Below are positions 26,168-36,605 of a stretch of 58,739 bases of DNA, one piece after another. Positions within the stretch are counted from its first letter, which is position 1. Every line of letters begins with the position of its first letter. The notes below the pieces were generated by a model that was given only the letters and a program-made list of their open reading frames with translations, had not been told where the DNA came from and did no database searches. This stretch comes from Spirochaetota bacterium. Lineage in GTDB: Bacteria; Spirochaetota; Spirochaetia; B11-G9. The stretch covers positions 1-58,739 of the forward strand of contig JAJRQE010000026.1 of assembly GCA_024280415.1 (NCBI GenBank). Reading direction: 5' to 3'. The position numbers and the translations under genes were made by a program.

Positions 26168-26281
26168 CTACCTCTGCCTCTGCTTATGTTTGGGATTCTC
26201 ACAAATAATTCTGACAACCCCTTTACGACGTATTACCTTACACTTATCACACATAGGTTTAACACTTACTCTTACTTTCAT
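26168..26281 (-). CDS. rpmJ: 50S ribosomal protein L36
   Basis: The 37-residue product begins [20 protein letters not shown]. The zinc ligands are C11, C14, C27 and H32 (C-x2-C-x12-C-x4-H), the zinc-binding form. It follows secY and ends 13 nt before the rpsM start. Confidence 0.97.
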   Translation of the reverse strand: MKVRVSVKPMCDKCKVIRRKGVVRIICENPKHKQRQR

Positions 26282-26292
26282 ATCTTTATCCT

Positions 26293-27615
26293 CTATAAGT
26301 TCCTAGATCTGATCTTACCTTTTTTCATGATTCCATCATGATGATGCATCCTGAGATGACCCTCAATCTGGGACATTGTATCCAAATCAACACCTACCAT
26401 AATTAACAATGAAGTACCACCCATTAACATTGCTACAGCGATTGGAAAATTAAAAAGCTTCTGTACAATAGTTGGTATAATAGCTATAAAAGCTAAAAAC
26501 ATTGAACCGGGTAATACAATCCTGTTTAATATTTTTGAAAGATGTTCTTCCATCTTCTCACTTCGTATACCTGGTATAGAACCTCCATTTTCCCTTATCT
26601 GTTTTGCAATTTCTACCGGATTTAGTGTGACCTGAGTATAAAAATATGCAAAAAATATAATCAGTAATGTATAGATTATAATATAAGGTGAACCCTGAGG
26701 TCTCAGCCAATATGAAAAACTTGCAAGCCATTTTACTTCAGGTCCAAGATTTCCTGCTATCTGTAAAGGAAAAGTTAAAACAGATGAAGCAAATATAACT
26801 GGAATAACACCCGAAGGGTTTATTTTAAAAGGAATGTATGTACTTTGAGCACCATACATTTTTCTTCCAACTACACGTTTTGCATAGTTAACCGGTATCT
26901 TCCGCTGCCCCTGCTGTTCATAAATTACAAGTGCTACAACCGCAACAAACATTGCTATAACAATAATAACATGAACAGTATTTATCTCACCGCTTTTTAC
27001 CATTCTAAAAAGTGTTATAAAGGCATTGGGCATACGCGCTACTATACCTGCAAAAATAATAAGTGATATGCCATTACCCTCTCCACGCTGGGTTATCTGC
27101 CCTCCGATCCATATAAGAAAAACAGTTCCGGTTGTTACTGTGAGCATTGCAATAATCGTATACTGCAGACGCCCCATAGTAATAGCATTCGGGATTGAAT
27201 TAGCATATACAGTTACAACATATGACTGAAGAATACATATTACCAGAGTTGCATAACGGGTAATACGCTGAACTTTCTTTCGTCCGCCATCTTCTTCGGA
27301 CATCCTCTTAAGAGAAGGAATAACCAGCAATAGAAGCTGCATAATAATCTGCGCAGAGATGTAAGGCATTATACCAAGCATAAAAATAGAAAAGTTCTTG
27401 AATGCACCACCGGCAAAGAAATCTATATACTCTGTAATACCAATATTACTGGATCCCTGCTGAGACATAAAATATAGTTTTAAAGCATTGATATCAATTC
27501 CGGGAATCGGTAAAGTTGCACCCAGTCGAAAAACAATAAGCATAGAAATTGTAAAAAATATCCTCTGCCTTAATTCTTTGACCCTAAATACATCTATGAA
27601 CGCATTATTAGCCAT
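26293..27615 (-). CDS. secY: Preprotein translocase subunit SecY
   Basis: The 440-residue protein has about ten membrane segments and the SecY hallmarks: [16 protein letters not shown] (TM2), [13 protein letters not shown], and [20 protein letters not shown] in the ribosome-binding loop region. It forms the protein-conducting channel with SecE (50065-50244). The start overlaps the rplO end by 8 nt. adk and map, often next to secY, are absent here. Confidence 0.98.
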   Translation of the reverse strand: MANNAFIDVFRVKELRQRIFFTISMLIVFRLGATLPIPGIDINALKLYFMSQQGSSNIGITEYIDFFAGGAFKNFSIFMLGIMPYISAQIIMQLLLLVIPSLKRMSEEDGGRKKVQRITRYATLVICILQSYVVTVYANSIPNAITMGRLQYTIIAMLTVTTGTVFLIWIGGQITQRGEGNGISLIIFAGIVARMPNAFITLFRMVKSGEINTVHVIIVIAMFVAVVALVIYEQQGQRKIPVNYAKRVVGRKMYGAQSTYIPFKINPSGVIPVIFASSVLTFPLQIAGNLGPEVKWLASFSYWLRPQGSPYIIIYTLLIIFFAYFYTQVTLNPVEIAKQIRENGGSIPGIRSEKMEEHLSKILNRIVLPGSMFLAFIAIIPTIVQKLFNFPIAVAMLMGGTSLLIMVGVDLDTMSQIEGHLRMHHHDGIMKKGKIRSRNL

Positions 27616-28063
27616 TATTACCTTCTTTAATTCCGATCACCGTTCCGCCGGCTTTTTCAATTTTTTCTTTTGCCCCGGCAGTTATTTTCTCTACCTGAAC
27701 TTCAAGTTTAATTTTGAGATCACCATTACCAAGGATTTTTACCAGATTTTTTTTACCTTTTAATAAACCCTTTTCTCTAAGAGAACCAGTGTTAACCACA
27801 TCACCATCCTTAAATTTCAACTCAAGGCTTGAAACATTAACTATTGTATACTCTTTTTTGAAGGGATAATTAGAAAAACCTCTATGGGCAATTCTTCGAT
27901 AAAGAGGCATCTGACCACCTTCAAACCCTGGTCTTGTTCCACCTCCGGATCGTGAATTCTGGCCGTCATGTCCTCGCCCGGCAGTTCTTCCTTTGCCGCC
28001 CTTACCACGGCCTACAATTGTTTTCTTTCTGTTGGCACCTCGGGGTGCTTTTATCTGATCCAT
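27608..28063 (-). CDS. rplO: 50S ribosomal protein L15
   Basis: 151 residues with the glycine/arginine-rich N-terminal extension (GRGKGGKGRTAGRGHDGQNS) and the globular part VNVSSLELKFKDGDVVNTGS. L15 is a late-assembly 50S protein whose extension enters 23S rRNA. It lies between rpmD and secY. Confidence 0.97.
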   Translation of the reverse strand: MDQIKAPRGANRKKTIVGRGKGGKGRTAGRGHDGQNSRSGGGTRPGFEGGQMPLYRRIAHRGFSNYPFKKEYTIVNVSSLELKFKDGDVVNTGSLREKGLLKGKKNLVKILGNGDLKIKLEVQVEKITAGAKEKIEKAGGTVIGIKEGNNG

Positions 28064-28065
28064 GA

Positions 28066-28263
28066 TTATTTGATCTCCTCAACTTTCACAAGATGTGATA
28101 CTGTGTTGACCATGCCCATGATAACAGGATTCATTTCCTGTTCAACAGTACTGTTCATTTTCTTTAAACCAAGAGCTTTAACTGTTTTCCTTTGTGCAGG
28201 CAAACGACCTATTACACTCCTGACAAGTTGTATACGTATTTTTTTAGCCTTCTTCTTAGCCAT
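28066..28263 (-). CDS. rpmD: 50S ribosomal protein L30
   Basis: About 65 residues beginning [20 protein letters not shown], with the usual [20 protein letters not shown] segment. The ATG at 28263 is chosen; a frame from 28275 would overlap rpsE. L30 is a small 50S protein found in many but not all bacteria. Confidence 0.96.
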   Translation of the reverse strand: MAKKKAKKIRIQLVRSVIGRLPAQRKTVKALGLKKMNSTVEQEMNPVIMGMVNTVSHLVKVEEIK

Positions 28264-28265
28264 CA

Positions 28266-28754
28266 CTAACCCCACATCTCGTCAAGGGATTTACCCCTGT
28301 TCTTTGCAATCTCTTTGGCATCAAAAATGTTTTCAAATCCATTAAATGTAGCCTTAACAATATTCATTGTATTTTTTGATCCCAGAGATTTACTTAAAAT
28401 ATCATGTATACCGCAAGCTTCCATTATTGCTCTTACAGGACCTCCTGCTATAACACCGGTACCTGGTGAAGCAGGCTTAAGGAGAACACTTGCACTTTTG
28501 AAGTTACCAATTATTTCATGGGGTATAGTAGAATTTTTTACAGGAACAGTAATAAGATTTTTCTTTGCTTTTTCAATGCTTTTTCGAATTGCCTCAGCTA
28601 CATCATTCGCCTTTCCAAAACCAAAGCCTACTCTTCCGTTCCGATCACCAACTACCATAAGGGCAGAAAATGAAAATCTTCTACCACCCTTAACTACTTT
28701 AGCAACTCTGTTAAGCTTTATGAGCTTTTCAACAAACTCTTTATCTTTATCCAC
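28266..28754 (-). CDS. rpsE: 30S ribosomal protein S5
   Basis: 162 residues. The S5 double-stranded RNA-binding domain is visible as [20 protein letters not shown] and [20 protein letters not shown]. The C-terminal part carries [21 protein letters not shown]5 takes part in decoding accuracy and is the spectinomycin-resistance locus in other bacteria. Confidence 0.98.
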   Translation of the reverse strand: MDKDKEFVEKLIKLNRVAKVVKGGRRFSFSALMVVGDRNGRVGFGFGKANDVAEAIRKSIEKAKKNLITVPVKNSTIPHEIIGNFKSASVLLKPASPGTGVIAGGPVRAIMEACGIHDILSKSLGSKNTMNIVKATFNGFENIFDAKEIAKNRGKSLDEMWG

Positions 28755-28762
28755 ATTCCCCC

Positions 28763-29122
28763 CTAAAACTTAATGCCGGATTTTCTGGCACCTTCAGCAA
28801 TACCTTTAACTATACCGTGATATAGATAGCCATTCCTGTCAAAAACAACAGTTGATATTTTTTTAGCTTTTAGTCTGGCACCTATTTCAGTACCTAATTT
28901 TGTTGCATTCTCAACATTGTTCTTTAAATCTTTAAAAGAAGCTTCCATTGAACTGACAGATGCAATAGTATTTCCTGCAATATCATCAATTACCTGAACA
29001 TACATGTTTTTTGAACTTCTAAAGACAGTCATCCTGGGTCGTACTGTTGTACCGGAAATGGATTTACGAATATGTTTTTTTCGTCTTTGTCGTCTTTTAC
29101 CTTTTTCTTCAACTCTTTTCAT
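28763..29122 (-). CDS. rplR: 50S ribosomal protein L18
   Basis: 119 residues with a basic N-terminus and the L18 core [20 protein letters not shown], ending [20 protein letters not shown] and ARKSGIKF. L18 bridges 5S rRNA to the 50S central protuberance. Standard place between rplF and rpsE. Confidence 0.97.
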   Translation of the reverse strand: MKRVEEKGKRRQRRKKHIRKSISGTTVRPRMTVFRSSKNMYVQVIDDIAGNTIASVSSMEASFKDLKNNVENATKLGTEIGARLKAKKISTVVFDRNGYLYHGIVKGIAEGARKSGIKF

Positions 29123-29130
29123 ACCCGAAC

Positions 29131-29670
29131 CTACTTAATACCCGATTTTCCGATTTTTCTTCGGATTGTCTCTTCTTCGTATTTAATACCCTTGCCTTTA
29201 TATGGCTCAGGTGGACGAAGAGATCTTATCTCAGCACATGTCTGACCAACTTTCTGCTTATCTATCCCGGAAACAGTAATTTTATTGGTGCCTTCGCAGC
29301 TAATGGTAATATCATTACTGATGTAATATTCAATCTGAGTAGAAAATCCCAAATTTAAAAAGAGAATTTCTCCTTTTACTTCTGCACGATAACCAACCCC
29401 GTTAATTAATAACGACCTGGTAAATCCAACAGATACACCCGTAATCATATTCCTGACCAGCTGTCTATACAAACCATGGAATGCATGAGACCTTTTAGAA
29501 TCGTTTTTTATTCCAACGATTACTTTATCATCTTTTACTTCGAAAGCTACCTCAGGTTGAAAATCCTGAGTAAGCTTCCCTTTGGGCCCTTCAACTGTAA
29601 CTAAATTATCAGTTGTGCTTACCTTTACACCCTGAGGTATCTGGACCGGTAATTTACCAATTCTTGACAT
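29131..29670 (-). CDS. rplF: 50S ribosomal protein L6
   Basis: 179 residues with MSRIGKLPVQIPQGVKVSTT at the start, VEGPKGKLTQDF, and the C-terminal signature RPPEPYKGKGIKYEEETIRR. L6 lies near the factor-binding stalk of the 50S subunit. Normal length and order. Confidence 0.98.
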   Translation of the reverse strand: MSRIGKLPVQIPQGVKVSTTDNLVTVEGPKGKLTQDFQPEVAFEVKDDKVIVGIKNDSKRSHAFHGLYRQLVRNMITGVSVGFTRSLLINGVGYRAEVKGEILFLNLGFSTQIEYYISNDITISCEGTNKITVSGIDKQKVGQTCAEIRSLRPPEPYKGKGIKYEEETIRRKIGKSGIK

Positions 29671-29682
29671 ATTTACCTCACC

Positions 29683-30081
29683 TTACCATACAGAACAAAT
29701 CAGTTCACCACCGACTTTTTGTTCTGAAGCCTTTCTGCCTGTAATTACACCAGTTGATGTTGATACAATAACAATTCCGTGACCATTGTAAATTCTGGGC
29801 ATTTTTTTATATCCCATATAAAATCTCCTACCAGGAGTAGAGATTTTTTTCAGGCCGTGGATAATAGGTTTATCAGTAGTATCATATTTCAAAAATATTC
29901 TGATACTATTAATATTATCCTTGGTGGTCTTCTTAAAGTTTTTAATATATCCCTCATTTTTAAGTATCTTAACTACTTCAAGCTTTAACTTTGAAGTGGT
30001 TACATCTACTTTTTCGAAACGCGCACTACTGGCATTACGAATTTTTGTAAGCATATCTGCTAAAGGATCTGATACTGACAT
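29683..30081 (-). CDS. rpsH: 30S ribosomal protein S8
   Basis: 132 residues with [20 protein letters not shown] at the start and the C-terminal [20 protein letters not shown] and [12 protein letters not shown]8 is a primary 16S binder and, in E. coli, the repressor of the spc operon. Normal place. Confidence 0.98.
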   Translation of the reverse strand: MSVSDPLADMLTKIRNASSARFEKVDVTTSKLKLEVVKILKNEGYIKNFKKTTKDNINSIRIFLKYDTTDKPIIHGLKKISTPGRRFYMGYKKMPRIYNGHGIVIVSTSTGVITGRKASEQKVGGELICSVW

Positions 30082-30091
30082 TTCGTTCTCC

Positions 30092-30277
30092 CTACCAGCT
30101 TGATTTTGTTACACCTGGAATCAGACCTTCACTGGCCAGTTTCCTGAAACAAATCCTACACATCTGGAATTTCCTCATATACCCTCTGGGTCTTCCACAT
30201 ATACGACACCTATTAACAATACGTGTACTGTATTTTGGTTTCCGCTGGGCTTTTATAATCATAGATTTTTTTGCCAC
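30092..30277 (-). CDS. rpsN: 30S ribosomal protein S14, zinc-binding short form
   Basis: The 61-residue length is the short (type Z) S14. The zinc motif is C-R-I-C ... C-R-I-C, within [20 protein letters not shown], and the end is [10 protein letters not shown]. It lies between rplE and rpsH. Confidence 0.97.
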   Translation of the reverse strand: MAKKSMIIKAQRKPKYSTRIVNRCRICGRPRGYMRKFQMCRICFRKLASEGLIPGVTKSSW

Positions 30278-30288
30278 AATTAAACTCC

Positions 30289-30840
30289 CTACTTCCTAAA
30301 AGGCATACCAAGTTTTTTTAAAAGCACCCTTGCTTCCTGATCTGTATTGGCTGTTGTAACAATCGCAACATTCAGTCCGCTGACTCTTTCAATTTTATCA
30401 TAATCAATTTCAGGAAATATTATCTGTTCTGTTATTCCCATTGAAAAATTACCATGTCCGTCAAAAGCATTAGGATTTATTCCCCTAAAGTCCTTTATTC
30501 GTGCAATAGCAACATTCATCAACCGATCCAGAAACTCCCACATTTGATTTCCCCGAAGAGTAACCTTAGCTCCAATCTCGACACCTTCACGTAATTTAAA
30601 ATTAGAAATTGACTTACGAGCTTTCGTCTTTACCACATGCTGACCGGAAATCAGCTCCAGTTCTTTTACAGCAGATTCCAAAAACTTTTTATTAGAGATT
30701 GCATCACCCACCCCTACATTTAGAGAGACCTTTTCAATACGAGGAATCTCCATTACGGATTTGTAACCAAACTCTTCAAAAAGCTCTTTTGACACCTGCT
30801 GCTTATAAAGCTTCTTCACATTAGGTACATACTGTTCCAT
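30289..30840 (-). CDS. rplE: 50S ribosomal protein L5
   Basis: 183 residues with [20 protein letters not shown] near the start and [20 protein letters not shown] and [13 protein letters not shown] later. L5 binds 5S rRNA and contacts P-site tRNA. Its ATG overlaps the stop of the shifted rplX frame as TAATG. This supports the view that rplX was recently, or actually is, one continuous gene. Confidence 0.98.
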   Translation of the reverse strand: MEQYVPNVKKLYKQQVSKELFEEFGYKSVMEIPRIEKVSLNVGVGDAISNKKFLESAVKELELISGQHVVKTKARKSISNFKLREGVEIGAKVTLRGNQMWEFLDRLMNVAIARIKDFRGINPNAFDGHGNFSMGITEQIIFPEIDYDKIERVSGLNVAIVTTANTDQEARVLLKKLGMPFRK

Positions 30841-31159
30841 TAGAGCACTTCTCCAGTTTTCCTGGCAAATCTTACTTTCTTGCCATTCTCAAATTTATAA
30901 CCAATCTTAGTCACCTGACCGCCTTTTGTAGTCATTGCAACATTGGAAATATGTAGTGGTGCTTCAATTTCAATAATTCCACCCGTATCCTGCTGACTCT
31001 TTTTCTTAGCGGCCTTTTGACCATATTAAGTCCCTGCACAATAACTCTTCCACTAACTCTGTCAATCTTTAATACACGTCCGGTTTTACCTTTTTCTTTT
31101 CCGGTCAAAACCTTTACTGTATCATCTTTTTTTATTCTGGTTTTCATTTTCTCTTTCAT
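30840..31159 (-). CDS. rplX: 50S ribosomal protein L24, interrupted by a one-base deletion
   Basis: The reading frame from 31159 (AAGGGG upstream) gives a normal L24 N-terminus, [20 protein letters not shown], then IVQGLNMVK. It then runs into unrelated residues and stops at 30932. One frame over, the sequence continues as L24: [40 protein letters not shown], ending at a TAA (30842-30840) that overlaps rplE. Restoring one A in the coding-strand run AAAA (plus-strand TTTT 31015-31018) would rejoin them into about 106 residues. L24 starts 50S assembly. A sequencing error in a homopolymer is the simplest explanation; a real mutation or frameshifting cannot be ruled out. Confidence 0.9.
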
Positions 31160-31168
31160 GACAACCCC

Positions 31169-31537
31169 TTAAAGCACTTCCGGAGCGAGGGAAACGATCT
31201 TCATCTGACCTGCATCCCTCAACTCTCTTGCAACAGGTCCAAAAATACGCTTTCCCTTTGGATTACTATTTGCATCAATAATAACACAAGCATTATCATC
31301 AAAACGAATATACGTACCATCAGGCCTTCTGTATTCCTTCTTGGTTCTTACTATTACAGCTTTCTGAACTTCACCTTTCCTTATTGCCGCATTTGGTATA
31401 GCATCTTTAACCGCAACAACAATAACATCACCTATTCCGGCAATAGTTCGTTTACTTCCACCAAGAACCTTAATACACTGAACTCTTTTTGCGCCACTAT
31501 TATCTGCCACATTCAGATATGTCTGCATCTGTATCAT
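31169..31537 (-). CDS. rplN: 50S ribosomal protein L14
   Basis: 122 residues with [20 protein letters not shown] at the start and [20 protein letters not shown] near the end. L14 lies at the subunit interface and contacts 16S rRNA. Normal length. It ends 9 nt before rplX. Confidence 0.98.
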   Translation of the reverse strand: MIQMQTYLNVADNSGAKRVQCIKVLGGSKRTIAGIGDVIVVAVKDAIPNAAIRKGEVQKAVIVRTKKEYRRPDGTYIRFDDNACVIIDANSNPKGKRIFGPVARELRDAGQMKIVSLAPEVL

Positions 31538-31555
31538 AACGCAACTCCTTTTATT

Positions 31556-31807
31556 CTATTTTGCCCGTTCAATAATCTCTGCCAAACGCCAGTGTTTATC
31601 TTTACTAACTGGTCTGCACTCAACTACTCTAACGGTATCACCTATCCGTGCATCATTCTTCTCATCGTGAGCCTTTACTTTTTTTGTACTTTTTACATAC
31701 TTCTTGTAAAGACTATGAAGAGTCTTTGTTGTAATAGCAATTACAATGGTTTTATCCATTTTGTCACTAACAACCTGACCCGTATAGGTTTTCTTATTTT
31801 CATCCAT
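31556..31807 (-). CDS. rpsQ: 30S ribosomal protein S17
   Basis: 83 residues with the S17 OB-fold pattern TYTGQVVSDKMDKTIVIAIT and IGDTVRVVECRPVSKDKHWR. S17 is an early 16S-binding protein. Standard place between rpmC and rplN. Confidence 0.97.
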   Translation of the reverse strand: MDENKKTYTGQVVSDKMDKTIVIAITTKTLHSLYKKYVKSTKKVKAHDEKNDARIGDTVRVVECRPVSKDKHWRLAEIIERAK

Positions 31808-31836
31808 TCCAAGCCTCTCTTATTTACTGATCTACC

Positions 31837-32037
31837 TTAATTCTTTCTGATCTTAAGGGCATATTCATGGATAATTGTATTTAACCGGGCAATAGTCCGG
31901 CGCACATACCTCAGTTCAAGAGGATTTTCCACATGTCCCATAACCTTATTAATACGAACATCAAGCAATTTTCGACTCAGCTCTTCTTTCTTTGCCAATA
32001 ACTCGTCGTATGTCAAATCATTTAACGAATCTTTCAT
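31837..32037 (-). CDS. rpmC: 50S ribosomal protein L29
   Basis: 66 residues, all helical, with [20 protein letters not shown] and the L29 signature [18 protein letters not shown]29 lies by the peptide exit and helps dock SRP and trigger factor. It starts 3 nt after the rplP stop. Confidence 0.96.
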   Translation of the reverse strand: MKDSLNDLTYDELLAKKEELSRKLLDVRINKVMGHVENPLELRYVRRTIARLNTIIHEYALKIRKN

Positions 32038-32040
32038 CTT

Positions 32041-32457
32041 CTACTCCAGATCCCTTCTTGCAACTATCTTTGTCTTGATAGGCAGTTTATTACTTGCCAG
32101 AGTTAAAGCCTCTTTTGCAAGATCACTATCAACACCAGCCATTTCAAACATAACAGTTCCTGTTTTCACCACTGCAACCCATCCCTCAGGGTTACCCTTT
32201 CCCTTACCCTGCCTCGTTTCTGCAGGCTTTTTAGTATAGGGCATATGGGGGAATATTCTTATCCAGACCTTTCCACCCCTCTTAATCTTTCTTGTCATAG
32301 CAATTCTGGCGGCTTCAATCTGGCGATTTGTTATCCATTTCGGTTCCAGAGCCATAAGACCATATTCACCAAAAGAAACCTTATTACCCTTCTGTGCCAC
32401 ACCATCGCGCTTGCCTCTTTGAAGCTTTCTATATTTAGTTCTTTTTGGACTAAGCAT
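32041..32457 (-). CDS. rplP: 50S ribosomal protein L16
   Basis: 138 residues with [20 protein letters not shown] and the characteristic [20 protein letters not shown] and [17 protein letters not shown]16 organises the A-site side of the peptidyl-transferase region. Normal length. Confidence 0.98.
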   Translation of the reverse strand: MLSPKRTKYRKLQRGKRDGVAQKGNKVSFGEYGLMALEPKWITNRQIEAARIAMTRKIKRGGKVWIRIFPHMPYTKKPAETRQGKGKGNPEGWVAVVKTGTVMFEMAGVDSDLAKEALTLASNKLPIKTKIVARRDLE

Positions 32458-32459
32458 AC

Positions 32460-33164
32460 CTATTGTCTCCCTCTGGGAGCCGGTTCACGCTTCTTTCGAA
32501 CAAGCAGACCGGCATCTTCCTTACGGTCATTTTTATAAACATCACCGTTATAGACCCAAACCTTAACACCAATCAATCCAAAGGTGGTTACAGATTCTGC
32601 AAATCCGTAATCTATTCCTGCACGAAAAGTATGAAGCGGGATTCTTCCATCCTTACTCCATTCTGTCCTTGCCATTTCAGCTCCACCAAGTCTTCCACTG
32701 ATTCTGATTTTTACACCCTGCACTCCGGCTTTCATTGCGTTGGCAACAGCCATCTTTAAAGTTCTTCGAAAAGAACCTCTGGTTTTAAGCTGTCTCGCAA
32801 CCCCTAAAGCAATCAACTGTGCATCAACTTCAGGCCGTTTAACTTCTTTAATTTTAATCTGAATCTTTTTCTTGGCAATTTTCTGAAGTCTTGCACCAAT
32901 TTTTTCAATATTGGCACCCTTTGCTCCAATAATAATGCCAGGTCTCGAGGTTTTTACAACCAGAGTAATTCGCTGAGGGTGTCTGATAATTTCAATATCA
33001 GAGATCTCTGCTCCCTTTGTTTCAGGAGAGACCATCATCTCTTTTCTAAGTCGAAGATCCTCATGGAGTGTATCACCGTATTCTCTGGGATCCACATACC
33101 ATTTGGACTTCCAGGTCTTATTAATACCCAATCGCATTCCTATAGGATTAACTTTCTGACCCAT
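32460..33164 (-). CDS. rpsC: 30S ribosomal protein S3
   Basis: 234 residues with [20 protein letters not shown], a KH domain ([20 protein letters not shown]) and the C-terminal [21 protein letters not shown]3 lines the mRNA entry channel. It lies between rplV and rplP. Confidence 0.98.
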   Translation of the reverse strand: MGQKVNPIGMRLGINKTWKSKWYVDPREYGDTLHEDLRLRKEMMVSPETKGAEISDIEIIRHPQRITLVVKTSRPGIIIGAKGANIEKIGARLQKIAKKKIQIKIKEVKRPEVDAQLIALGVARQLKTRGSFRRTLKMAVANAMKAGVQGVKIRISGRLGGAEMARTEWSKDGRIPLHTFRAGIDYGFAESVTTFGLIGVKVWVYNGDVYKNDRKEDAGLLVRKKREPAPRGRQ

Positions 33165-33533
33165 CTACTCCCCCATACCTGTTATTTCATCTATTACAAC
33201 ATATATATGAGACATTCTTTTTAAAAGTATATCTCGTTTCCCCCGGGCTCTGGCCCAGACACGCTTCAACCTAGGTCCTTCATTTATCTGAATTTCCTTA
33301 ACATACAACATCTCTTCATCGAGCTTTTTATTCAATGACAAAGCGTTGGAGGCTGCAGATTTGATAACCTTCTTAAGAAAACCAGCACCCTTCTGAGGAA
33401 GGCTGTCTAAAATAGCCATTGCCTCTGTATATGGTTTCAACCTTACATTATCCGCAATTGGGCGAACCTTTGTGGGTGAAATCATGAGAAATTTAGCTGT
33501 TGACCTGTATACCTGTTTTTCTTCCATCCCCAT
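33165..33533 (-). CDS. rplV: 50S ribosomal protein L22
   Basis: 122 residues with AKFLMISPTKVRPIADNVR and the beta-hairpin INEGPRLKRVWARARGKRDI that lines the exit tunnel. The start may be 33533 or the ATG two codons on (33527). It ends one base before rpsC. Confidence 0.97.
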   Translation of the reverse strand: MGMEEKQVYRSTAKFLMISPTKVRPIADNVRLKPYTEAMAILDSLPQKGAGFLKKVIKSAASNALSLNKKLDEEMLYVKEIQINEGPRLKRVWARARGKRDILLKRMSHIYVVIDEITGMGE

Positions 33534-33535
33534 AC

Positions 33536-33817
33536 CTATCTCTTTCTCATTTTCTTATCTGAATATGCATGTCCCCTATACATTCGGGTTGGTGCAAATT
33601 CACCAAGCTTATGACCAACCAGGTTTTCTGTTATAAATACAGGAACCCATGATTTCCCATTGTAAACTGAGATTGTATAACCTACCATCTCAGGAATTAT
33701 TGTAGAAGTTCTTGAATAAGTCTTAAGCATCTTCTTATTCCCGGACTTACTAGCCTCAACAATTCGCTTGTAGAGTTTTTTCTCGATAAACGGACCCTTT
33801 TTAATTGACCTTGACAC
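33536..33817 (-). CDS. rpsS: 30S ribosomal protein S19
   Basis: 93 residues with [20 protein letters not shown] and [20 protein letters not shown] then [14 protein letters not shown]19 lies in the 30S head beside S13. Standard place after rplB. Confidence 0.98.
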   Translation of the reverse strand: MSRSIKKGPFIEKKLYKRIVEASKSGNKKMLKTYSRTSTIIPEMVGYTISVYNGKSWVPVFITENLVGHKLGEFAPTRMYRGHAYSDKKMRKR

Positions 33818-33826
33818 TTGTCACTC

Positions 33827-34651
33827 CTACTTCCGTCTCTTAACAATAAACTTGCCAGAAGCTTTTTTCTTCTTACGTGTTTTGTAACCCTTTGTCGGAA
33901 CACCCCAGGGTGTTACAGGATTACGACCACCTGATGTCTTACCTTCACCACCACCATGAGGATGATCATGAGGATTCATGACAACACCTCTAACCTTAGG
34001 TCGCTTTTTCATCCATCTCGACCTTCCGGCTTTACCGATATTGACATTCATATGATCTTCATTACCAACCTCACCGAGGGTAGCATAACACTTACCAAAA
34101 ATCATTCTTGCTTCACCAGAAGGAAGTTTAACAGTTACGTAATCTCCCTCTTTTGCCATAATGGAAGCACCTGTTCCAGCAGACCTCACAAGCTGACCAC
34201 CTCTGCCATACTGCAGCTCCACATTATGAACCCTGACACCTAAAGGCATCTTTTCCAACGGAAGAGCATTTCCTGCTTCCAGATCAGCATCAGGGCCACT
34301 CATAACTACTTTACCCACTGTCATGGATTTTGGTGCAAGAATATATCGCTTATCACCATCATAGTAATTAATAAGAGCTATGTTTGCAGATCTGTTAGGA
34401 TCGTATTCAATAGATACAACCTTTCCAGGAACTCCATATTTATCCCGTTTAAAGTCAATAACACGATATTTACGCTTATGACCTCCACCCCGGCGCCTGA
34501 CACTAATTCTGCCACCTGCACCGCGTCCAGCCTTAAAAGAAAGACCACTGGTAAGGGACTTTTCGCTGCCAGTTCTGGTTATCTCTTCGAATGTCAGACT
34601 TGCTCTGTACCTCAGACTCGGTGTCCGAGGCTTGTATGTCTTAATTCCCAC
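33827..34651 (-). CDS. rplB: 50S ribosomal protein L2
   Basis: 274 residues. The N-terminal [19 protein letters not shown], the RNA-binding OB/SH3 domains and the C-terminal [20 protein letters not shown] are present. The last includes the histidine near the peptidyl-transferase centre. Length is standard. Confidence 0.98.
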   Translation of the reverse strand: MGIKTYKPRTPSLRYRASLTFEEITRTGSEKSLTSGLSFKAGRGAGGRISVRRRGGGHKRKYRVIDFKRDKYGVPGKVVSIEYDPNRSANIALINYYDGDKRYILAPKSMTVGKVVMSGPDADLEAGNALPLEKMPLGVRVHNVELQYGRGGQLVRSAGTGASIMAKEGDYVTVKLPSGEARMIFGKCYATLGEVGNEDHMNVNIGKAGRSRWMKKRPKVRGVVMNPHDHPHGGGEGKTSGGRNPVTPWGVPTKGYKTRKKKKASGKFIVKRRK

Positions 34652-34685
34652 TTAAAATCTCCCTGGGCAGAATCGTCAAACGACT

Positions 34686-34991
34686 CTAAACACCCTCGAT
34701 AATTTCAATTTTATTCCCTTCAGCAAGGGTAACTATAGCCTTTTTCCATGGAGTAGTACTTCCGGAACGAATTCCGGATTTAGTACGCGACTGCCTGGGC
34801 TTGGCTTTTACATTAATAATTCTGCATTCAACCGGCTTAACAGAAAAAAGATTCTTCACAGCATCCATTATCTGGAGCTTATTGGCTCTGGGATTAACTT
34901 TAAAAGTATATTTTACCTTACCATCAACTTCCCGCATACTATTCGTCTTTTCTGTGAGCACGGGCTCAATAATTATTTGATCATATCGCAT
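34686..34991 (-). CDS. rplW: 50S ribosomal protein L23
   Basis: 101 residues with IIIEPVLTEKTNSMREVDGK and YTFKVNPRANKLQIMDAVKN. L23 sits at the tunnel exit and docks trigger factor and SRP. Its stop is 34 nt before rplB. Confidence 0.97.
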   Translation of the reverse strand: MRYDQIIIEPVLTEKTNSMREVDGKVKYTFKVNPRANKLQIMDAVKNLFSVKPVECRIINVKAKPRQSRTKSGIRSGSTTPWKKAIVTLAEGNKIEIIEGV

Positions 34992-35002
34992 AAATTGCCC
35001 CT

Positions 35003-35632
35003 TTACTCAGTACCGTAGAAATCATTAAGATTCCCAACTGCAGTTTCAAGTATAAGCACATTCTTTCCATAGAAAAGTGTATGTGCACTCAGTCTGTTGT
35101 ATGTCAGGAACTTAAGCCAGGGGATATTTTTCCCTGCCCGCCTTAACATCTTGTCATCATCTTTCAGAATAAGTACGGTAGATTCATCTTTAACAAGAGC
35201 CTTAAGGAGACTTGTCAAATCCCTGGTCTTACCGGACTCAACTGTAAAATCCTCAACGACTTTTATCTTTTCCTGCTTCACCTTGAGTGATAATATTGAT
35301 TTCATTGCAAGACGCTTCATTTTTTTAGGCATCTTGTAGCTGTAATCTCTTGGCTTTGGACCAAAAATGGTTCCCCCACCTACCCAAACCGGAGATTTCT
35401 TGTCACCGGATCTAGCATGACCGGTTCCCTTCTGCCTCCAGGGTTTTGCATTACTACCCCTTACTTCTCCACGTGTTTTTGTACTGGCAGTGCCCACTCT
35501 TCTGTTGGCAAGTTCATTATTGATCGCATAATAAATAGAACCTTCACTAACTTCTCTGCCAAAAACATCATCTTCAAGAGTAATATTCTTTATCTCTTCG
35601 CCTTTAACCGAAAAGACTTTTGTTTCCATCAT
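35003..35632 (-). CDS. rplD: 50S ribosomal protein L4
   Basis: 209 residues with the L4 tunnel loop TKTRGEVRGSNAKPWRQKGT and GHARSGDKKSPVWVGGGTIF. In E. coli L4 also represses the S10 operon through its leader. A hairpin before rpsJ here (36606-36640) is a candidate target, which is inference. Confidence 0.98.
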   Translation of the reverse strand: MMETKVFSVKGEEIKNITLEDDVFGREVSEGSIYYAINNELANRRVGTASTKTRGEVRGSNAKPWRQKGTGHARSGDKKSPVWVGGGTIFGPKPRDYSYKMPKKMKRLAMKSILSLKVKQEKIKVVEDFTVESGKTRDLTSLLKALVKDESTVLILKDDDKMLRRAGKNIPWLKFLTYNRLSAHTLFYGKNVLILETAVGNLNDFYGTE

Positions 35633-35638
35633 ATTCCT

Positions 35639-36259
35639 CTACTTCTTCTTAGCTTTCTTGACAATTACCACACCCTTATTAGGGCCGGGTACAGCGCCTT
35701 TTACCATAAGAAATTGTTTTTCTTCATCTATCTTAACAACCCTGAGATTCTGTACAGAAGTTCTGACACCACCCATTCTTCCCGGCATCTTAGTACCTTT
35801 GAATGTCCTGGAAGGAGTTGCCGCCATACCAGTACCTCCGAGTCCTCTATGGAATTTGGATCCATGAGTCGCCCGACCCCCGCCAAATCCATGTCGTTTC
35901 ATAACACCCTGATAACCTTTACCCTTAGATGTTCCTTCTACATCCACAAAGGAAAGATCTTTCAATATTTCTACATTAAAAGAATCACCTACAGCGACTT
36001 CAACTTCGAAATCCCTCATTTCCCTTAACACAACCTTAGGTGTTACCTTTTCTCCAAACTGACCGCCATACGGCTTTGTAACATGTTTAGACTTCTTGTC
36101 TATTGCACCTATCAGTTTCGCCTCGTAGCCGTTCTTCTCTTCACTTCTTTCAGCGACTACTACATTATCTTCTATTTTAATGACTGTTACAGGAGTTAAT
36201 ACTCCCCTTTCGTCAAAAACTTGCGTCATTCCGACTTTTCTGCCGATCAGCCCTAACAT
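35639..36259 (-). CDS. rplC: 50S ribosomal protein L3
   Basis: About 206 residues starting [19 protein letters not shown], with the signature [20 protein letters not shown] and [23 protein letters not shown] 36259 is chosen because GAGG lies 6 nt upstream; the frame four codons longer lacks this spacing. L3 initiates 50S assembly and reaches the peptidyl-transferase centre. Confidence 0.98.
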   Translation of the reverse strand: MLGLIGRKVGMTQVFDERGVLTPVTVIKIEDNVVVAERSEEKNGYEAKLIGAIDKKSKHVTKPYGGQFGEKVTPKVVLREMRDFEVEVAVGDSFNVEILKDLSFVDVEGTSKGKGYQGVMKRHGFGGGRATHGSKFHRGLGGTGMAATPSRTFKGTKMPGRMGGVRTSVQNLRVVKIDEEKQFLMVKGAVPGPNKGVVIVKKAKKK

Positions 36260-36287
36260 CTCATACCTCAATTAGTCTTAGCGTTAA

Positions 36288-36596
36288 TTACTGTTTAATC
36301 TCTACATCCACACCAGCGGGAAGCTCAAGCTTCATTAGAGCATCCATTACCTTTGATGTAGGATCAAGGATATCAATAAGCCGTTTATGTGTACGCATCT
36401 CAAATTGTTCCCGGGATTTCTTATTTACAAAAGGTGACTTAAGTACAGTATATTTATTAATTCTTGTCGGTAAAGGAATTGGACCGGCAACTTTTGCTCC
36501 AGCCTTTACTACAGTCTGCACTATTGCCTTTGAACTCTGATCTATAAGTTCTATGTCAAAACCTCTCAGCCTCACACGGATTCTATCCTTGGCCAT
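36288..36596 (-). CDS. rpsJ: 30S ribosomal protein S10
   Basis: About 102 residues starting [20 protein letters not shown], with [20 protein letters not shown] and [17 protein letters not shown]10 also partners NusB in antitermination. GGAGG lies 4 nt before ATG 36596 and is preceded directly by the U-tract of a hairpin. Confidence 0.98.
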   Translation of the reverse strand: MAKDRIRVRLRGFDIELIDQSSKAIVQTVVKAGAKVAGPIPLPTRINKYTVLKSPFVNKKSREQFEMRTHKRLIDILDPTSKVMDALMKLELPAGVDVEIKQ

Positions 36597-36605
36597 TATT
36601 CCTCC

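Noticed and set aside
31013-31020. Programmed -1 frameshifting in rplX.
   Set aside because: The site is C-AAA-AGG, not an X-XXY-YYZ slippery heptamer, and no clear stimulatory stem follows; a lost A is simpler.
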